The notes beneath the pieces were generated by a model, which made no database searches, was not told the origin of the DNA, and saw nothing but the letters and a program-made list of their open reading frames with translations. The translations under genes and the position numbers were made by a program. DNA of 64,000 bases. Source: Oceanobacillus sp. CFH 90083 (lineage in GTDB: Bacteria; Bacillota; Bacilli; Bacillales; Amphibacillaceae). Each line of letters opens with the position of its first letter. Position 1 is the stretch's first letter. The stretch is taken from the NCBI RefSeq assembly GCF_009389585.1, contig NZ_VIYG01000001.1:1-64000 (forward strand). The letters run 5' to 3'. Positions 53,901 through 64,000 of the stretch are shown in pieces.

Positions 53901-54213
53901 ATGGGGAAAAAGCAAACAACAGGACGTGATCGGTTAGGTGAATTTGCTCCAAAGTTTGCTGAACTTAATGATGATGTTTTATTCGATGAAGTATGGTCTA
54001 GAGAGGAAGGAGCCATCCCCACGTGATCGAAGTATGATTACTTGCTCAAGTCTGCTAACTCAGGGAGCTTTTCCTCAATTGAAATCTCATATGAAACTTG
54101 CTAAACAAAATGGTGTATTGAAAGAGGAAATTGTGGAGCTGATAACTCATTTAGCTTTTTATACTGGTTGGCCCAAGGCATGGTCAGCATTTAACATCGC
54201 AAAAGAAATCTAA
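53901..54213 (+). pseudogene. Carboxymuconolactone decarboxylase-family protein, frameshifted
   Basis: Starts GGAGAGG-ATAGCAA-ATG and reads TGRDRLGEFAPKFAELNDDV, FDEVWSREE, then hits a stop after a single-base shift near 54005. The other frame continues EPSPRDRSMITCSSLLTQGA ... 'LKEEIVELITHLAFYTGWPK'. Together they make one ~104-residue CMD/AhpD-like protein. The catalytic cysteine pair of AhpD is not present. A sequencing error in the run GAGAGGAAGGAG would give the same picture. Confidence 0.8.
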
Positions 54214-54240
54214 AAAGATGAAAGAAAGTAGAGGATAAAT

Positions 54241-54657
54241 ATGGCATACGAAGAATTAAGCAAGAGTACAATTTTCCCTTTGGGAGAAAAAGTAGAAGCA
54301 AATTTTATCGGAGACGCCTATTTACAAATGATATTTATGGATAAAACTCCACTTAACGCTCGAATTGGAAATGTAACCTTTGCTCCAAAATCTCGTAATA
54401 ATTGGCACTCTCATAATGTGGGGCAAGTACTATTAGTTACAGGTGGTCAAGGGTGGTACCAAGAAGAAGGAAAAGCTGCCAAATTACTTACATCAGGAGA
54501 TGTAGTGAACATCCCTCCCCACGTAAAACATTGGCATGGCGCTACTAATGATAGTTGGTTTGTTCATCTAGCCATTACACCTGGAGAAACAGAATGGTTT
54601 GATCCAGTAGATGATGCATGGTTTAATGCATTAAAAAATAATGAAACGAATAATTAA
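54241..54657 (+). CDS. Cupin-domain protein
   Basis: A 138-residue cupin 2 protein: NVTFAPKSRNNWHSHNVGQV gives cupin motif 1 (His57, His59) and 'GDVVNIPPHVKHWHGATND' motif 2 with a further His. Such small cupins are annotated next to CMD proteins and may be quinol or carboxylate-binding enzymes; activity is unknown. 27 bp after the CMD frame, same operon. Confidence 0.85.
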   Translation: MAYEELSKSTIFPLGEKVEANFIGDAYLQMIFMDKTPLNARIGNVTFAPKSRNNWHSHNVGQVLLVTGGQGWYQEEGKAAKLLTSGDVVNIPPHVKHWHGATNDSWFVHLAITPGETEWFDPVDDAWFNALKNNETNN

Positions 54658-54671
54658 TGGAATATAAATGA

Positions 54672-55703
<1,032 letters not shown>

Positions 55704-55767
55704 TTAATAAAGTATGTAAAAAATTGAGTGGGTAAATAATGAAATAATTAATGTTGAGGAGGAATAA

Positions 55768-56622
<855 letters not shown>

Positions 56623-56635
56623 TATGACCACAGGA

Positions 56636-56688
56636 TAGAGGAATCACACTTTCTACTGAAACATTCAGAAGAAAGTGTGATTCCTCTA
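56636..56688 (+). terminator. Terminator after second AKR
   Basis: TAGAGGAATCACACTTTCT pairs perfectly with AGAAAGTGTGATTCCTCTA (19 bp), followed by AAAAATAC; works best read on the minus strand or as a processing hairpin. Confidence 0.7.
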
Positions 56689-56745
56689 AAAATACAATCT
56701 ACTTCTATCTGTACCAAGTTTAGTATGTAATAGAAAGGCGGAAAA

Positions 56746-57393
56746 ATGATGAAAGTATTAATCTTAGGAGCTGCCGGACAAATAGCAGATCTGTTACGTG
56801 ATAATTTATTAAAGGAAACGGATAATTCTTTGGTGCTCTATGCAAGAAATGCCCATCAACGTTTAACTTTGAAAGTCGAAACAAGGGAGGAAATCGTAGA
56901 AGGGGATTTCTTAAATGAAAAAGCATTAAAAGAAGTCCTAACTGGCGTAGACGCAGTCTACCTAAATGATATGGGAAATACAGAAGCTGTAAAAACCGTT
57001 ATCAAAGCAATGAAAGCATCCCAAGTAAAACGCTTCATTGGTGCATCTATTTTAGGAATTTATAATGAAGTTTGCGGAGCTTTTGGAGAATGGAATCAGG
57101 CAATGATTGGCAGCAGTCCAAGAATGCAAGCGCAGAAGGACTCCGCAGAAGCAGTGGAAAATTCGGACCTAGATTATACCTTACTCCGATTAACCTGGCT
57201 TTATAATGAAGAAGGTAATGAAAAATACAGCCTTACTCAAAAAGGGGAAGAGTTCATTGGTGCGCAGGTTACTCGAGAAGCTGTAGCTCGATTGATTGTC
57301 GATATTTTAACTGATACAAGCGATCAGTTTATTGACAAAAGTGTCGGCGTAAGTGAACCGGGAACGGATTGGGAGAAACCATCATTTTACTAA
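56746..57393 (+). CDS. NmrA/YwnB-like NAD(P)-binding protein
   Basis: A 215-residue atypical SDR: VLILGAAGQIADLLRDNLLK (GxxGxxG-type), 'EGDFLNEKALKEVLTGVDAV', 'FIGASILGIYNE', 'DYTLLRLTWLYNE'. The YxxxK catalytic pair is not obvious, fitting NmrA-like sensors or flavin-reductase-like enzymes. AAGGCGG precedes the tandem ATGs. Ten bp before the flavodoxin gene. Confidence 0.85.
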   Translation: MMKVLILGAAGQIADLLRDNLLKETDNSLVLYARNAHQRLTLKVETREEIVEGDFLNEKALKEVLTGVDAVYLNDMGNTEAVKTVIKAMKASQVKRFIGASILGIYNEVCGAFGEWNQAMIGSSPRMQAQKDSAEAVENSDLDYTLLRLTWLYNEEGNEKYSLTQKGEEFIGAQVTREAVARLIVDILTDTSDQFIDKSVGVSEPGTDWEKPSFY

Positions 57394-57402
57394 GGAGGAT
57401 TC

Positions 57403-58254
57403 ATGAATAAAGAAAATATGAAAAGAATGATGTTCAGTAAATATAACATTGCTTTGGCAATTCTGCTTTTACTCATTTTAGCGTCTTGTTCAAATTCTAG
57501 CGATGAAGAAAATCTGGATTCAAGTGCGGATGAGGATTCTGCCGATTCTCTGAATACGAATGATTCTAATGACGATGCCTATTCAGCTGGGTTTGATGGT
57601 ACGGCAGATTCTGATAACCCTGTTGATGATACTGCTGAATCCGATGATACGGTGGATTTCGGTAAGCCAACAGATAATGATAACAATTATGGTCGTGGAG
57701 CGGTATCAGATGGTGCAGATACAAATGCAGATGGAGAACCTATTCGAATGCTTACAGAAGATGCAGATTCAATTATTATTTATTTTTCACGCGGCGGAAA
57801 TACAGAGAATGTAGCTCAGCAGGTTGAATCATTTACTGGTGCGGATGTACTGGAATTACAGGTGGAAAACCCTTATCCATCCGATTATGAAGATACGGTT
57901 GACCGTGCAGATGAAGAAAGGGAATCCGGTGATTTTCCGGCATTAGCTACAAAAATTCCTGATTTAAGTCAATATGATACGATCTTTTTGGGACATCCCA
58001 TCTGGAGTATGACCATCGCTAATCCAATTGCCCGTTTTTTAGAGGATAATAATGAAGAGCTCAGTGGAAAATCAATTGCTGCTTTTTCAACGAATGCAGG
58101 GTATGGGGATGGAAGCTCTGTTGATCGGATTTCGGAATTGAGTTCAGGTAGTATAATCCTTGAGAATTATACCGTTCAAGACGAAGAAGCGATGGATTCA
58201 CAAGATGATGTGGAAGCTTGGCTGGAACGATTAGGCGTATTGGAAGAGGAATAA
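57403..58254 (+). CDS. Flavodoxin-domain lipoprotein
   Basis: A 283-residue lipoprotein: signal and lipobox LILASCSNSS, then an acidic Ser/Asp/Asn linker (~residues 30-115), then a flavodoxin fold (Flavodoxin_4): 'SIIIYFSRGGNTENVAQQVE' for FMN phosphate, 'DTIFLGHPIWSMTIANPIAR' and 'IAAFSTNAGYGDGSSVDRIS'. Secretion of a flavodoxin on a tether is characteristic of surface electron transfer. Last gene of the reductase cluster; AAGGAGG ribosome site. Confidence 0.88.
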   Translation: MNKENMKRMMFSKYNIALAILLLLILASCSNSSDEENLDSSADEDSADSLNTNDSNDDAYSAGFDGTADSDNPVDDTAESDDTVDFGKPTDNDNNYGRGAVSDGADTNADGEPIRMLTEDADSIIIYFSRGGNTENVAQQVESFTGADVLELQVENPYPSDYEDTVDRADEERESGDFPALATKIPDLSQYDTIFLGHPIWSMTIANPIARFLEDNNEELSGKSIAAFSTNAGYGDGSSVDRISELSSGSIILENYTVQDEEAMDSQDDVEAWLERLGVLEEE

Positions 58255-58283
58255 AAGTTGGATTAATTCTGTAATAACTGTTT

Positions 58284-58314
58284 AAAACACCTTTCTTAAT
58301 GAGAGGTGTTTTTT
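58284..58314 (+). terminator. Terminator after flavodoxin gene
   Basis: AAAACACCT / AGGTGTTTT stem followed by TTTT. Confidence 0.88.
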
Positions 58315-58762
58315 CTGACCACACCCAGAAAGAAATTTATACTTATTCCAAAAAGGGTGGGGAACGAAGAAAAAACCAAACAGTAGATATAGAAACACTC
58401 ATCAAAAGTAAATTGAATCTCTATTTGAGGGGAGGAGCAATCTATTTTTGTTCTTGCAATGTGAAGCCTAGTTTCAGAGAGTGAGACAGCTGGATGAGAA
58501 GAAGGCTATGAAAGGTTCAGTTAAGAAGCTGGCTTCACGTAAAAAGCCTCCACCGTCTCTTGAGAAAGAAAGGATGGAGGGCGGAAAACTGGCAAAGCTT
58601 GGCATTAGATAACGAATTCTTTTCCGAACTTTATTTAGTCAGACTTGTATCTGTTTATGTTAACTTTATCTCTAAAAGATATATATTATAAGAAGAGCCA
58701 TATGCAAAGACCTGCGCGTGTGCGTGAAAGCCATGGCCAGTAATGACGACATCTGCTCGGTT
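58315..58762. other. Degenerate gene-free stretch
   Basis: No supported gene. A short open stretch around 58507-58612 (KGSVKKLASRKKPPPSLEKE...GGKLAKLGIR) reads like the C-terminus of a basic protein but is not recognised. It precedes the fragment mosaic. Confidence 0.35.
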
Positions 58763-58911
58763 CTATCTCAATACTGCTTGCGCTACAGCTAAACGAGCAG
58801 CCGGAATACGATATGGGGAACAAGAAACATAATCGATACCAATCTGTTGGAAGAAGGCGATAGATTCTGGATTACCCCCAATTTCGCCGCAAATACCGAT
58901 CATCAGTTGTT
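58763..58911 (-). pseudogene. Pyruvate, phosphate dikinase C-terminal fragment
   Basis: On the minus strand: [20 protein letters not shown], '[20 protein letters not shown]', 'LAVAQAVLR' stop. This is the C-terminal PEP-binding end of PpdK, with the catalytic Cys in VSCSPYR. All upstream parts are missing; the fragment joins the next pseudogene at about 58911. Confidence 0.8.
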
Positions 58912-58914
58912 TTC

Positions 58915-59768
58915 ATTATAGGTGGAGCAGTATTGGCAATGAATACACAAACAAATTACTCAGAAGATTGGAAAGTACAGCTGGAAGAAGAAAACGAAAC
59001 TTTATTACAGGAGATTGAAGAATTTTCAGGAATGCCTGGAATGCAAACCATCACCGACGTTAATCTGGAGGTTATTGAAACAAACAAGTTTTATTTAGCA
59101 AATGATATGAAACCAATGAATTACGGGGCTTGGCAATTTGTATTAGATAATGCTGACATGCTGGTTGTAGTAAGTTTGTTTGCTATTATTATCGGTGCAA
59201 CCATCGTATCAGACAAGTACAAATGGGGGACGATAAAGCTTTTAATGGTTAGACCTTATAGCCGCAGCACCATTTTAGCAGTAAAGTATTTTTCTCTGCT
59301 CCTTTTTACATTTCTGACACAGCTTATCTCCCTTATTATCGGAGCTGCTTTATTAGGTATCGAAGGGGTTAATCCAGAAATTATTGCTTTCCAAAATGGG
59401 GAAGCAGGTCAATTCAATGCAATCAAAATGATCATTTCGGGTTACAGTTATAAATTAGTTTCTTTAATTATGATGGCAACTCTTGCGTTTACCCTATCAA
59501 CTATTTTCAAAAGCAGCACAATCGCTATATCTTTAGCTGTGTTTCTAATGCTTAGCGGGAATATGATTGTCACTTTTTTGCTGATCAACCTTTTGCGAAG
59601 TATCTTCTTTTTGCCCATACAGATTTACAGCAATATCAAGGTGGGTCTGTGTTGATTGAAGGCACTTCTTTATCATTCTCTATAATAGTTCTAATTATAT
59701 ATTACGCTATCTTTTTGTTAAGTGCTTTCATTGTGTTTAATCGAAAGGATATTGTTACAAGTGAATAG
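58915..59768 (+). pseudogene. ABC-2 type permease, N-truncated and frameshifted
   Basis: Begins inside a transmembrane segment (IIGGAVLAMNTQTNYSEDWK), has 'WGTIKLLMVRPYSRSTILAV' and 'YFSLLLFTFLTQLISLIIGA', shifts frame at about 59592 and ends 'FAKYLLFAHTDLQQYQGGSV' ... 'VFNRKDIVTSE'. This is a bacitracin/lantibiotic-type ABC-2 permease without its first helix or ATPase. A 240-codon frame (58933-59655) stays open but lacks the start and end of the protein. Confidence 0.78.
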
Positions 59769-59875
59769 CTAATTATAATCAATGGTGCAACATTACCTGG
59801 TGTTTCCATCTACATTTTTAATCCGGCTTATCACCGATTGCTTGATCCCCCAGAAGTAGCTTCGAGTGGAATGTT

Positions 59876-60073
59876 ATTGTTAAATGGTTAGGGATGATGT
59901 TGTCAGATCATTCAGAAGCTCTCAAGAAAGAAAAAATAAATAACCAACCAATAAAAATTGAAGCAAAAGAAGAGATGACGGAAGAAGAGATTGCAAAAGT
60001 ATTATATAAAGCTTTTATATCAGATTTCCCAATTTCAATTCAAGCTAATGTAATGCCAAATGGAAATTACTAT
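59876..60073 (+). pseudogene. YolD fragment, copy of the gene at 4900
   Basis: Reads IVKWLGMMLSDHSEALKKEK, then EEMTEEEIAKVLYKAF and IQANVMPNGNYY, nearly the same as residues 20-86 of the intact YolD at 4900-5304. Both ends are missing and no polymerase is nearby. Confidence 0.85.
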
Positions 60074-60078
60074 TTGGT

Positions 60079-60255
60079 CTTTTTGTAGAAATGCCTGTTA
60101 TATCTGTTATTTCGATTGGCTTAGTAGGTTCAGCAGCTATGAATCCTGCGTTAGTAACACGTGTTACCAGAATTGGAGGACCTGGGGAGCTAGTTGCCAC
60201 CTTAGTAATATCGTCAATGTTTCCTTCAAAATCGACGGGTGAATATTTCAATTAA
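60079..60255 (+). pseudogene. MFS transporter C-terminal fragment
   Basis: Reads FVEMPVISVISIGLVGSAAM, NPALVTRVTRIGGPGELVAT and then a foreign tail. The 'NPALxTRxxR' block is typical of DHA1 drug-efflux MFS permeases (segment 10-11). Directly fused to the YolD fragment. Confidence 0.6.
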
Positions 60256-60480
60256 CTTGTTGGTTTCACAAACATCGATTCCAAAAAATACGATATCAAG
60301 ATATCAATTTCAAAATTTATTATTAATTCTTTATCGAAAGCATAAGTGATCCGTTTAGAGAAATTTCTTTGCTGTTCCACAGAGAAATAATATATACTGA
60401 AATTTTATTCATGGATTGAAAGTTAAAAACTGGGCAAATTAACCTTGAACCAAATTTATATTTTTTGAAGGGGAATATTT

Positions 60481-61206
60481 ATGGGTTATAATCAGAATCA
60501 AGAAAATAGTGTCAACGGGGTAAATACATTAGTATTCGATATTGTTGGAACCCTTTTAGACAGTGTCGGTACCATTCAAAGTGAAATTACAGACGTATTT
60601 ATTAACTGCGGAATTGATGAACATACAGCTCAGGATGTGGCTTATGAGTGGAACTCAAAACAAAGCTCGTTCCCGGCCGCTATTGCTAGTGGACAACAAC
60701 CTTGGATGCTTGAAGACGATATCCGTCGCCATCTACTTGAATCTATACTCGAGAGTCGAGATATCTTATTAAATCAAGATGATTTTGAACGTTTAGCAAC
60801 TGTAGGAAGACGTTTTAGACCATGGCCAGAAGCATCCCGACAGCTTAATGAACTTGGCTCCTTAATTACTACTACTGGGTTAACAAACTCAGGTTTCACT
60901 CAGATTATTGAGGCATGTACCCACGCAGAATTACGTTGGCATGCACTTCTATCAACTCAATTTGCTCAAACATATAAACCGGAACCTGCTGCATATAAGC
61001 TGGCTATAGACATGCTGGGAATTGTTCCCCAAAAAACGATATTCATTTCTACACATCCTTGGGATTTACGCGCTGCAGCATCTCATGGATTCCGTACTGC
61101 TTATTTGCCACGTGAACATGCTCAAACTCCGGCTCCTAATGATCAGTTTAATTTAACTCTTCAATCGTTAGATGACCTAATTGTTAAGTTACGAAATGGC
61201 GAATAA
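60481..61206 (+). CDS. HAD-superfamily hydrolase (haloacid dehalogenase type II-like)
   Basis: A 241-residue HAD enzyme: VNTLVFDIVGTLLDSVGTI holds the nucleophile Asp in FDIVGTL; 'ITTTGLTNSGFTQIIEA' is motif II; 'KPEPAAYKLAIDMLGI' has the motif III Lys; 'IFISTHPWDLRAAASHGFRT' replaces the acidic motif IV with a THPWDL form like L-2-haloacid dehalogenases. Substrate unknown. A single gene between decayed regions, AAGGGGAA ribosome site. Confidence 0.82.
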   Translation: MGYNQNQENSVNGVNTLVFDIVGTLLDSVGTIQSEITDVFINCGIDEHTAQDVAYEWNSKQSSFPAAIASGQQPWMLEDDIRRHLLESILESRDILLNQDDFERLATVGRRFRPWPEASRQLNELGSLITTTGLTNSGFTQIIEACTHAELRWHALLSTQFAQTYKPEPAAYKLAIDMLGIVPQKTIFISTHPWDLRAAASHGFRTAYLPREHAQTPAPNDQFNLTLQSLDDLIVKLRNGE

Positions 61207-61478
61207 ATTGATAATGATTGTGGAAAAATATCGTATTTTGACAATGGATACAACCTAGAATAAATATAATAAATTTCTCTTGATTTATATGTTTAGTCTG
61301 ATATGATAAATTCGTTATTTACTTATTTAACAAAGGAGTGGATATAGATGTTTTTAGCACCTCTATTTGAAAATGATGTACCAGCAACACTCTCCCGTTC
61401 TTAATGGAGAGAAATAAAAATAGTTGCTCCTTCTCTCCGTTAAGGCATAAATAGCCTAATTAAATTCGGAGGGTACAA

Positions 61479-61698
61479 ATATGAGAAATACACTTATTGG
61501 TTCATTATTTTTGGTATCGCAGTAGTTGGATATATTATTTCCATCATTATGCAAGAAACTGGAACAATGCTTTCTACTGCTCAAATGGGGGCTATTATTA
61601 CTTCTACCACACCTGCATTCATGGTTTTGTTTGCAAGTATTATCTTAAAAGAGCGTTTAACTTTTATGAAAGCTATTTCCATTAGTCTAGCCACGTGA
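61479..61698 (+). pseudogene. EamA/DMT-family transporter fragment
   Basis: FIIFGIAVVGYIISIIMQET, 'GTMLSTAQMGAIITSTTPAF' and 'VLFASIILKERLTFMKAISI' are segments 2-4 of an EamA (drug/metabolite) permease. It starts after a misframed ATG (61481) and stops at TGA 61698; the remaining helices are absent. Confidence 0.75.
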
Positions 61699-61702
61699 TT
61701 AT

Positions 61703-61825
61703 TCTCAAATAGTTGGTTATCAGCCATTTGGCGGATTCAAGATGTCAGGTACAGATTCTAAAGCAGGTGGACCTGATTACCTTCTTCTTCATGTGCAAGG
61801 TAAGACATCGTCGGAACAGTTGTAA
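61703..61825 (+). pseudogene. P5C dehydrogenase (RocA-like) C-terminal fragment
   Basis: Reads [20 protein letters not shown], '[20 protein letters not shown]' stop. This is the C-terminal end of delta-1-pyrroline-5-carboxylate dehydrogenase, which closes the active site in the intact enzyme. It follows the EamA fragment by only 5 bp and keeps its terminator. Confidence 0.8.
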
Positions 61826-61833
61826 ATACTAAT

Positions 61834-61870
61834 AAAAGACAGCAGGTTCAAAAAATACCTGCTGTCTTTT
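61834..61870 (+). terminator. Terminator kept behind the RocA fragment
   Basis: AAAAGACAGCAGGT / ACCTGCTGTCTTTT 14-bp perfect stem. Confidence 0.88.
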
Positions 61871-62043
61871 CAATACTGTTCTTATTAATTGCGTTTATAT
61901 GTGCAATCCTTTAAGAAGAAAAAGTATTTATCTCTGGAATCTTTACTTTAGCAATTCGTATAGTAAAGAGGGGTATAATAGATAAAGCTGTTAAGAAAAC
62001 AAAACTATTTAGTATCTTTAATTGCTGTTTAATGTATATATGA

Positions 62044-62064
62044 TATAATAAGAACATAAGTTCC
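62044..62064 (+). promoter_or_regulatory. Promoter with LexA-like box before endonuclease gene
   Basis: TGATATAAT (extended -10, TATAAT 62044-62049) is followed at once by AGAACATAAGTTCC (62051-62064), which matches GAAC-N4-GTTC of the Bacillus LexA box. No clear -35. The box would cover the transcription start. Confidence 0.5.
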
Positions 62065-62088
62065 TGTTATGGAAAAGGAGGTATTAAT

Positions 62089-62874
62089 ATGGATAGTCGA
62101 CTAAGAAAAAGAGCCTTAGAAACTAAGGAAATAATTAGGTTATATCAGAAGGATGAAAGTACAACTGAAATTGCAAAAATTGCAAACGTTTCACCGAGAT
62201 ATATTCGAATGCTATTGAAAGATAATAATGTTGAAATGAGGCCACGAGGAAGTTGGAAGAGAAAATATACACTAAATGAAGATTATTTTAAGACGTGGTC
62301 AAACAATATGGCGTATATACTAGTATTTTTTATAGCAGATGGGACTGTAGCAAGAGATGCCCAGTTTGTAAGTATATCCCAGAAAGAAAAATACATTCTA
62401 GAGGATATAAAAAATGAATTGGATTCTAATCAACCAATTTATAAGAATAAAAATACTGGAGTATATACCCTGAGCATAAATAGCGAAACACTTAAGAAAG
62501 ATTTAATTGAAATTCATAGTATCAAACCTAATAAATCAAGTATAATTGAATTTCCATATGTCCCTAAAGAATATATGAGTCATTTTATTCGAGGTTATTT
62601 TGATGGAGATGGTTTTGTTAAATACGAAAAGTTTTTTGTCAGTTTTGTCGGCGGATCTGAATTATTTATGCATTCACTGAGAAATGAAATTGAGAAAAAT
62701 GGATTTGAAACAAATTTCACAGAACATGGTACTTATTTTCGCGTGTATGTAAGTGGTCGTAAAACAATTAAGTTATTTTCTGAATGGATATATAAAAATA
62801 AAGAATTGTATTTAAAGAGAAAATACCGAAGCTTTTCAAAAAGAACGATTGCCTATAGACCAATTAAAAGATAG
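62089..62874 (+). CDS. Free-standing LAGLIDADG endonuclease with HTH
   Basis: A 261-residue protein. Residues ~24-43 (STTEIAKIANVSPRYIRMLL) form a helix-turn-helix; then two LAGLIDADG helices, YILVFFIADG (76-85) and FIRGYFDGDG (166-175), each ending in the catalytic Asp. C-terminal 'VYVSGRKTIKLFSEWIYKN' fits the family. It is a monomeric double-motif homing endonuclease, not inside any visible intron or intein. AAAAGGAGG precedes ATG. The LexA-like box upstream suggests damage-induced expression. Confidence 0.85.
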   Translation: MDSRLRKRALETKEIIRLYQKDESTTEIAKIANVSPRYIRMLLKDNNVEMRPRGSWKRKYTLNEDYFKTWSNNMAYILVFFIADGTVARDAQFVSISQKEKYILEDIKNELDSNQPIYKNKNTGVYTLSINSETLKKDLIEIHSIKPNKSSIIEFPYVPKEYMSHFIRGYFDGDGFVKYEKFFVSFVGGSELFMHSLRNEIEKNGFETNFTEHGTYFRVYVSGRKTIKLFSEWIYKNKELYLKRKYRSFSKRTIAYRPIKR

Positions 62875-63096
62875 AGGAATTAAAGTGCATAAAAATGCCA
62901 TTAAAAAAAGAAAGCGAACAGAAAGAGACAATTCTAAATAAGCTTTTTTTCTTTTTAAACTTTTTCGAGTAGACATAATATTTATTATAGGAAGTTAAAG
63001 CAAGCAAAGGGAACCTTGTTTCAAAATAAAAGTATACTTTGGATAGTGAGACAAAATTGATTTTAAAAACAAATTTCATCTGCCATATTATTAATG

Positions 63097-63585
63097 TCAA
63101 AGCTTATATTCATAAAGAGCTACAAAAAAATCACCAACCGTCCTTTCACCAACTTGCTGAAATCCCTGGCTCTCATAAAAATGACATAAATTAGGTCGAT
63201 CAGCCGCACAATCAAGTCTCACATATTTCTTCATTTGTATTTTAGCGCGCTGTTTAGCCCAATTTATCATGTTTACAGCCACACCTTCTTTAGCAAACTT
63301 CCTGCGAACCGCAATCTTATGTAAATATAAAGCATCTTCGTTATTTTCATGTGGCCAAAAAATACGATCCTGTTCCTGGACAATTATTGTTCCTGCTGCT
63401 TCATCATTTAAAAATCCAATAAACATTTCACCCATTGTATTCTTTTCTAATAAAGCATCTTTGGAAAGTTCATTGATATTCCACATTTCCTTACCTGTTT
63501 TCCTTAACCAATCAGCAGCTTCTATTAAAATAGATGAAAATGCATCCATCTCATCTATTTTAATATTTTTAATCCTTACCTCCAT
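63097..63585 (-). CDS. GNAT-family N-acetyltransferase
   Basis: A 162-residue acetyltransferase: 'EDALYLHKIAVRRKFAKEGV' carries the acetyl-CoA Q/RxxGxG/A-like loop (RRKFAKEGVA), followed by 'MKKYVRLDCAADRPNLCHFY' and 'ESQGFQQVGERTVGDFFVAL'. Acceptor unknown. GGAG 9 bp before ATG. Monocistronic, convergent with the endonuclease. Confidence 0.85.
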   Translation of the reverse strand: MEVRIKNIKIDEMDAFSSILIEAADWLRKTGKEMWNINELSKDALLEKNTMGEMFIGFLNDEAAGTIIVQEQDRIFWPHENNEDALYLHKIAVRRKFAKEGVAVNMINWAKQRAKIQMKKYVRLDCAADRPNLCHFYESQGFQQVGERTVGDFFVALYEYKL

Positions 63586-63726
63586 TTATAAATGCTCCAA
63601 TCTTAGATATTTTGACTAGTATTCTTCGGGCTTTTATTTTCAGAATATTTAATTATGATATTATATCACTTAACTGTAAAATAATAAATAAATTATGCTA
63701 TTATATCCACTAAGAGGTGATGATAA

Positions 63727-64000
63727 ATGAAGTATGTATCTGCCAAAATTCAAGGACGTGTGCAAGGTGTCGGATTTCGATATTTCACACAGCATGCAGC
63801 GATGAGTCATGATGTCGTCGGCTGGGTAAAAAATGAAGATGATGGTGCTGTTTCTTTAGAGGCATATGGAGAAGACGAAAATATTGACCGCTTCCTTGAG
63901 GATGTCAAAAAAGGCCCTTCCCGATTTGCAAAAGTAAGTGAGGTAGATGTAAATAGACTTAATGGAGATCCGGAGTATACCTCTTTTGTTGTGAGATATT
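63727..64000 (+). CDS. acyP: Acylphosphatase, reaching the window end
   Basis: 91 codons visible: MKYVSAKIQGRVQGVGFRYF with the P-loop GRVQGVGFR (catalytic Arg) and 'VVGWVKNEDDGAVSLEAYGE' (catalytic Asn in VKNEDDG), ending FVVRY at the edge. Acylphosphatases are 90-98 residues, so the stop should lie within a few codons beyond the window. It hydrolyses carboxyl-phosphates. AGAGGTGATG precedes the ATG. Confidence 0.93.
   Translation, partial: MKYVSAKIQGRVQGVGFRYFTQHAAMSHDVVGWVKNEDDGAVSLEAYGEDENIDRFLEDVKKGPSRFAKVSEVDVNRLNGDPEYTSFVVRY

Overview
This is a low-GC Gram-positive chromosome segment, most likely from a marine or soil spore-forming Bacillaceae close to Oceanobacillus or Virgibacillus. 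The genus is an inference from gene content: CotA-type coat oxidase, Ku/LigD end joining, hxlR-hxlAB, Est30-like esterase, UvrX/YolD SOS modules and GGAGG-type ribosome sites. The + strand is read 5' to 3', and the window ends inside an acylphosphatase gene.

Layout. 0-11 kb: two DUF1579 paralogues, an S9 peptidase, two SOS loci (an intact Y-family polymerase with YolD, and a decayed divergent copy beside an IS256-family remnant), a CotA-type multicopper oxidase, a phosphatase-like ORF and a hotdog thioesterase. 11-21 kb: PEP carboxylase, an Mrr-like nuclease, then metal resistance (cadC-cadA behind a triplicated operator, and arsR-arsB-arsC). 21-31 kb: TetR/SDR, VOC proteins, an LRR surface protein, LysR/MDR, and many broken genes. 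31-33 kb: formaldehyde fixation (hxlR, hxlA, hxlB). 36.5-43.6 kb: a PTS operon of galactitol type with a PRD regulator, pentose-phosphate epimerase, Zn-dehydrogenase and SIS isomerases, probably for a pentitol or hexitol, containing a deletion hybrid. 44.9-47.9 kb: two complete TPP riboswitch-terminator units in series ahead of a thiamine-precursor ABC transporter. 48 kb: a Fur-box promoter that reads into a non-coding region (candidate iron-stress sRNA). 48.2-51 kb: divergent ku and ligD. 52.7-58.3 kb: an AraC-controlled reductase/cupin/flavodoxin cluster. 58.7-61.9 kb: a mosaic of gene fragments. 62-64 kb: a free-standing LAGLIDADG endonuclease under a LexA-like box, a GNAT enzyme and acylphosphatase.

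Most notable signals: (1) a 15-bp element (AGCAATCGARAAGAA) exactly 21 bp upstream of the -10 hexamer of three unlinked genes; (2) two copies of an ~83-bp structured repeat with compensatory base changes at 24757-24840 and 25386-25467; (3) the Fur-controlled RNA candidate; (4) tandem TPP riboswitches; (5) a 45-bp tandem duplication of the cad promoter/operator; (6) a templated 14-bp perfect palindrome that frameshifts a yolD gene. Gene names rest on reading translated motifs by eye; no database search was possible.
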